Below are positions 6,266-8,774 of a stretch of DNA of 8,774 nucleotides, one piece after another. Below the pieces are notes generated by a model. The model had not been told where the DNA came from and made no database searches. It was given only the letters and a program-made list of their open reading frames with translations. This stretch comes from Desulfobacteraceae bacterium (GTDB taxonomy: Bacteria > Desulfobacterota > Desulfobulbia > Desulfobulbales > Desulfobulbaceae), in the NCBI GenBank assembly GCA_022837185.1, contig JALHJD010000115.1, positions 1 through 8,774 on the forward strand. Direction: 5' to 3'. Made by a program: the position numbers and the translations under genes. Every line of letters begins with the position of its first letter. The stretch's first letter is position 1.

Positions 6266-7912
6266 ATGATGATCAACGACCCGCCGTTTTCACCCCTGGT
6301 CAGGTGCCTGCCCATAGAGGCCCCGCAGCCGAGCCTGGAAGACAACAGGGCCGATGCCGACCGCCTGAAGCAGTCCCTTGCCCGGGAATTGAGCAAACAG
6401 GGGGTGAAAGGCGGCGAACCACGCATTCCGTATCCGGTGCTCACAGAAGTGGCGCTGCGGTTTCGTACCGCGGGTTTTCGGGGCGGCGCCGTTGTCAACA
6501 TGCTCGACCCCTGCCTGGAGATAGTGGATTTTCTGCCGGCGGTCCCGGATCGTCTTCCCGCCCTGGCCCTGGACCTGGGGACCACCCACCTGGAGGCTGC
6601 GCTCCTGGACCTTCAATCCGGCGACACCCTGGCCGCCGGCCAGATTGAAAACCGGCAGATCGAGTTCGGCGCCGATATCCTCACCCGCATTCATTTTGCC
6701 GGGCACCCGGATATCGATGTAAAACGGGACGGCAGGGAGCAGGGGCTGGCCAGGCTCCAGGAAAGCGTCATCGCTTCAATCAACGAGCTGGCCGGCCGGC
6801 TGGCCGGCATGGCCGGCATCCTCACTGGCGACATCAGGGCCTTGAGTGTCTCCGGCAATACCGCCATGGTGCATTTCTTCCTCGGGGCGACCCCTTTTCA
6901 TATCTGCCGGGAGCCCTATATTCCCCTGGTCAATTCCCCGGATCCCTGTCATGCCCACGAGCTGCGTCTCTGCATAGCGCCCATGGCGCCCGTCTGGATC
7001 ATGCCGGGTATCGGCAGTTATTTCGGCGGTGACCTGGTTTCCGGCATTCTGGCCACGGGGCTCGATACCGCTGCGGAGACCGTCATGCTGATTGATGTGG
7101 GAACAAACGCCGAGGTGGTTCTCGGCAACAGGGACTGGCTGATAGCCTGTGCCGGTGCCGCCGGCCCGGCGCTTGAAGGCGGCGTGGCCAGGATGGGAGT
7201 GAAAGCGGGACCGGGCGCGGTGGAGCACGTGGCCATCGACCGCGACCGCTGGCGCCTGTCCTATCGGACCATCGACGGCGCACCGGCTGTCGGCATCTGC
7301 GGATCCGGGATGATCGACCTGGCGGCGGAGCTGTATCTTTCCCGGGTCATGGATTTCCGCGGCAAATTCAGGCCGGTTGCCAAGCCTGAATCGCAGGACC
7401 ACGAACAATTTCTCCAGCGCCATCTGGTTGCCGACGACTCCGGATATGCTTTCATCGTCGTTCCGGGGGCGGAAGCCGCGGACGGCGTTCCGGTCGTGCT
7501 CAGCCAGGCCGACATGGACGCCCTCATACGATCCAAGGCCGCCATGTACGCGATCCTCACCACCCTGGTTGCCCAGGTGGGCGTTGAATTCGCCGAGTTG
7601 AACAGGGTGTATGTGGCCGGCGCCTTCGGGGGTCATATCGATCCCGGCCGCGCCATAACCCTTGGCATGATACCGGATCTGCCGCCGGCAACCTATGAGC
7701 CGGCGGGCAACAGCTCCCTGCGGGGGGCCGGGCTGGTCCTGCTTTCGGGGGACTGCCGGGAGCGCAGCAGGGAAATCAGGCGCAAGATCACCTACCTGGA
7801 ATTGAATGTCAACCAGGAGTTCATGCTCCGCTTTTCAGGGGCCCGGTTCATCCCCCACGCTGATCCCGCCCTCTTCCCTTCCGTCCCGGTCCTGCAGGCA
7901 GAGGGGCAATAG
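6266..7912 (+). CDS. ASKHA/DUF4445 protein, RACE (RamA-like) reductive activator without N-terminal ferredoxin domain
   Basis: Protein of 548 residues from the family of reductive activators of corrinoid enzymes (COG3894/DUF4445). Such proteins use ATP to return inactive Co(II) corrinoid to Co(I). A linker domain resembling the family's begins at about residue 12 (VRCLPIEAPQPSLEDN). The actin-like ATPase part starts with LALDLGTTHLEAA (100-112) and continues with NRQIEFGADILTRI, VSGNTAMVHFFLG, LIDVGTNAEVVLGN, CAGAAGPALEGG, GICGSGMIDLAAEL, VAGAFGGHIDPGRA and GNSSLRGAGLVLL. It ends with the usual tail LELNVNQEFMLRF. Full-length relatives carry a 2Fe-2S ferredoxin domain of about 90-100 residues in front. 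It is absent here, and an in-frame TAG at 6233-6235 rules out extension. Two ATGs (6266, 6269) are possible, both with poor Shine-Dalgarno. The electron donor must be a separate protein or the role differs. No corrinoid protein or methyltransferase lies in the window. Confidence 0.9.
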   Translation: MMINDPPFSPLVRCLPIEAPQPSLEDNRADADRLKQSLARELSKQGVKGGEPRIPYPVLTEVALRFRTAGFRGGAVVNMLDPCLEIVDFLPAVPDRLPALALDLGTTHLEAALLDLQSGDTLAAGQIENRQIEFGADILTRIHFAGHPDIDVKRDGREQGLARLQESVIASINELAGRLAGMAGILTGDIRALSVSGNTAMVHFFLGATPFHICREPYIPLVNSPDPCHAHELRLCIAPMAPVWIMPGIGSYFGGDLVSGILATGLDTAAETVMLIDVGTNAEVVLGNRDWLIACAGAAGPALEGGVARMGVKAGPGAVEHVAIDRDRWRLSYRTIDGAPAVGICGSGMIDLAAELYLSRVMDFRGKFRPVAKPESQDHEQFLQRHLVADDSGYAFIVVPGAEAADGVPVVLSQADMDALIRSKAAMYAILTTLVAQVGVEFAELNRVYVAGAFGGHIDPGRAITLGMIPDLPPATYEPAGNSSLRGAGLVLLSGDCRERSREIRRKITYLELNVNQEFMLRFSGARFIPHADPALFPSVPVLQAEGQ

Positions 7913-7924
7913 AATGGGGACCGC

Positions 7925-7952
7925 TTGCATTTTTTCTTTCCTGTGCTATAGT
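7925..7952 (+). promoter_or_regulatory. Extended -10 sigma70 promoter upstream of structured RNA and DHH gene
   Basis: A TTGCAT -35 box (7925-7930), a 16-nt spacer, and TGC immediately before TATAGT (7947-7952) form an extended -10 promoter. Transcription would start near 7959. The -35 begins 13 nt after the stop of the DUF4445 gene. The start would lie about 240 nt before the DHH start codon, an unusually long leader unless the intervening RNA has a job. Confidence 0.68.
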
Positions 7953-7958
7953 CATGCT

Positions 7959-8189
7959 CTCAATGCATCCGCCTCCGCGGCTAAACAACAGAGTTACCGG
8001 AAAAAACATGGGTTGAGGCATGGACAGCCCGGTCCGAGGCCGTTGCTTCGCCAACGGCGCTGCGGGGGTGACCGGGAGAATCTTCGTCCATGTGCCCACC
8101 TTTTGCGGGAACATCAGTTATAGACGAATCAACACACACGCACGCGCCACTGTCTACAGTTTTTGTCGCTGTAACGGTGGTTTTTTTTT
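7959..8189 (+). ncRNA. Candidate structured RNA (small RNA or 5' leader), class not recognised
   Basis: This 231-nt stretch runs from the predicted transcription start to the end of an intrinsic terminator and has no convincing reading frame. By hand it folds into one long rod. From the base, the paired arms are 7981-7983/8121-8123, 7987-7992/8114-8119 (one A-A mismatch), 7993-7996/8109-8112 (one A-G mismatch), 7997-8004/8101-8108 (one G-G mismatch), 8009-8013/8094-8098, 8019-8025/8086-8092 (7 bp perfect), 8028-8033/8071-8076 (6 bp perfect) and 8039-8045/8052-8058 (7 bp perfect, loop CUUCGC). Internal loops are asymmetric, with purine-rich 3' sides (8059-8070 is G-rich, 8077-8085). A C/A-rich single-stranded linker (8132-8146) separates the rod from the terminator. 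The rod shape recalls 6S RNA, but I cannot match conserved bases. Alternatives are a ligand-sensing attenuator of the DHH gene or a free sRNA. Confidence 0.55.
8147..8189 (+). terminator. Intrinsic terminator just before the DHH gene
   Basis: CCACTGT (8147-8153) pairs with ACGGTGG (8174-8180), including one G-U pair. After a bulged C8154, TACAG (8155-8159) pairs with CTGTA (8169-8173) around a 9-nt loop. The 12-bp stem is followed at once by nine T's (8181-8189). It ends two bases before the AGGAG of the next gene, so it either closes a small RNA or conditionally blocks DHH expression. No separate promoter for the DHH gene is seen after it. Confidence 0.8.
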
Positions 8190-8201
8190 ACAGGAGTCTT
8201 T

Positions 8202-8774
8202 TTGAAGAATCAGAAGCGGCTGGAAAAAATCGCCGATACCGTGACCCGCAGCGAAAGCAGGAATTCCGCCCTGGCACGGCTGAACGGATTCTGGGAAGTC
8301 TTCGATAAGGATGACAGTGTTCTCATCATCATCAGTGCCGATCCCGATGCCCTGGCCAGCGCCCTGGCGGTGAAACGGCTGCTCCGCTACCGGGTGCAGA
8401 ACGTCACCATCGGCTATCCCAACGAGATACGGCGGCTCAACAACCTGGAGATGGTCAAGCGCCTCAGGATACCCATTGAGCGTTTACACACCCTCAAACT
8501 CGGGGACTACAACAGGAAAGTCCTGCTTGATTCGCAGCCTCCCCACCAGCCATGCTTTGAAAAGGTGGTGTTTGACGTCGTCATCGATCACCACCCCGTC
8601 ACCCAGCAGTGGGATGCCCGGTTCATCGACATCAGACCCAACTATGGCGCCGTCTCGTCAATCATGGTGGAGTACCTCCGGGCCGCGGGAATCAAACCAT
8701 CGGTCGCCCTCGCCACCGCCCTGTTTTACGGGATCAAGGTCGACACCCATAATTTCGAGAAAAATGCCCTGCCC
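8202..8774 (+). CDS. DHH-family phosphoesterase (NrnA/RecJ-like), 3' end outside window
   Basis: Partial protein, 191 codons to the window edge with no stop. The DHH superfamily comprises Mn2+-dependent phosphoesterases, including nano-RNase/pAp phosphatases, RecJ and cyclic dinucleotide hydrolases. The visible motifs are IISADPDALASAL (43-55) for motif I, although the usual leading histidine is not obvious; VVIDHHP (126-132), which carries the DHH triad; DIRPNYGAVSSIMVEYL (143-159); and FYGIKVDTHNF (175-185), whose Asp181 fits motif IV. An N-terminal helix of about 30 residues precedes the catalytic fold. The start is TTG at 8202, 5 nt after AGGAG (8192-8196); an in-frame TAA at 8172 excludes longer starts. 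The terminator directly upstream implies leader control or a low basal level. Without the C-terminal part (DHHA1 or other domain) the substrate cannot be assigned. Confidence 0.88.
   Translation, partial: MKNQKRLEKIADTVTRSESRNSALARLNGFWEVFDKDDSVLIIISADPDALASALAVKRLLRYRVQNVTIGYPNEIRRLNNLEMVKRLRIPIERLHTLKLGDYNRKVLLDSQPPHQPCFEKVVFDVVIDHHPVTQQWDARFIDIRPNYGAVSSIMVEYLRAAGIKPSVALATALFYGIKVDTHNFEKNALP

Noticed and set aside
6786..6822. Repeated GCCGGC units
   Set aside because: They encode a simple LAG/MAG stretch inside the DUF4445 protein and are explained by codon choice in GC-rich DNA.
6776..7636. Minus-strand open frame inside the DUF4445 gene
   Set aside because: It is antisense to the most conserved part of the DUF4445 protein and has no recognisable features.
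7848..8114. Small minus-strand frame over the intergenic region
   Set aside because: It overlaps the end of the DUF4445 gene and the structured RNA, lacks a ribosome site and resembles no protein.
8141..8160. Possible cobalamin riboswitch because of GCCACTG
   Set aside because: The heptamer resembles a conserved piece of that riboswitch, but the B12 box and the other core segments are missing and the bases are explained by the terminator stem.
7959..8189. Assignment as 6S RNA
   Set aside because: The rod shape and size are compatible, but the largest internal loop is lopsided and near the tip rather than a central bubble, and I could not match conserved bases. A covariance-model search would decide.
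8020..8205. Short plus-strand frames inside the leader
   Set aside because: No Shine-Dalgarno is placed before them, and their sequence is better explained by the complementary arms of the rod and the terminator.
1..8774. CRISPR array, tRNA, rRNA or insertion sequence
   Set aside because: I saw no regularly spaced repeats, no tRNA or rRNA cores, no transposase and no terminal inverted repeats.

Overview
The window is GC-rich, densely packed bacterial DNA. The gene content suggests a strictly anaerobic Gram-negative bacterium, most plausibly a sulfur- or sulfate-metabolising member of Desulfobacterota. The evidence is an LPS-export permease (outer membrane), a corrinoid-enzyme reductive activator family protein, a BadF/HgdC-type ATPase, DUF362, paired YeeE/YedE sulfur-transport genes and a DHH phosphoesterase. 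The taxonomic placement is inference; there is no rRNA or marker gene in the window.

Layout. From the left edge to about 6064 every gene is on the minus strand. Read in the direction of transcription, there are two units. The first is lptG, then an unrecognised cysteine-rich protein, then a small BadF/HgdC-like ATPase, then a DUF362 protein. These are packed with a 2-nt gap, a 14-nt overlap and a 4-nt ATGA overlap. The second begins after a 227-nt spacer carrying a very good sigma70-type promoter. It holds two half-size YeeE/YedE membrane proteins that overlap by one base, then, 30 nt later, a two-TM potassium channel with double RCK domains that runs off the left edge. On the plus strand, divergent from lptG across about 200 nt, lies a DUF4445/ASKHA protein (RACE/RamA-like) that lacks the usual N-terminal ferredoxin domain. 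After it come a 289-nt non-coding stretch and a DHH-family phosphoesterase that runs off the right edge.

How the parts may work together. The BadF-like protein and the plus-strand DUF4445 protein belong to the same ATPase superfold, and members of both families use ATP to drive low-potential electron transfer into metalloenzymes. The cysteine-rich protein, the BadF-like ATPase and DUF362 look like one translationally coupled module, possibly a redox activation or maturation system. Its target is not visible here. The two YeeE/YedE halves probably form a thiosulfate or related sulfur-compound importer.

The most unusual non-coding signal is 7925-8189. A strong extended -10 promoter is followed by a sequence that folds on paper into one long rod-like hairpin of about 140 nt. 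A bulged 12-bp intrinsic terminator with nine T's follows, ending just before the Shine-Dalgarno of the DHH gene. It is either a free-standing small RNA or an attenuating leader of the DHH gene, and I do not recognise it as a known class.
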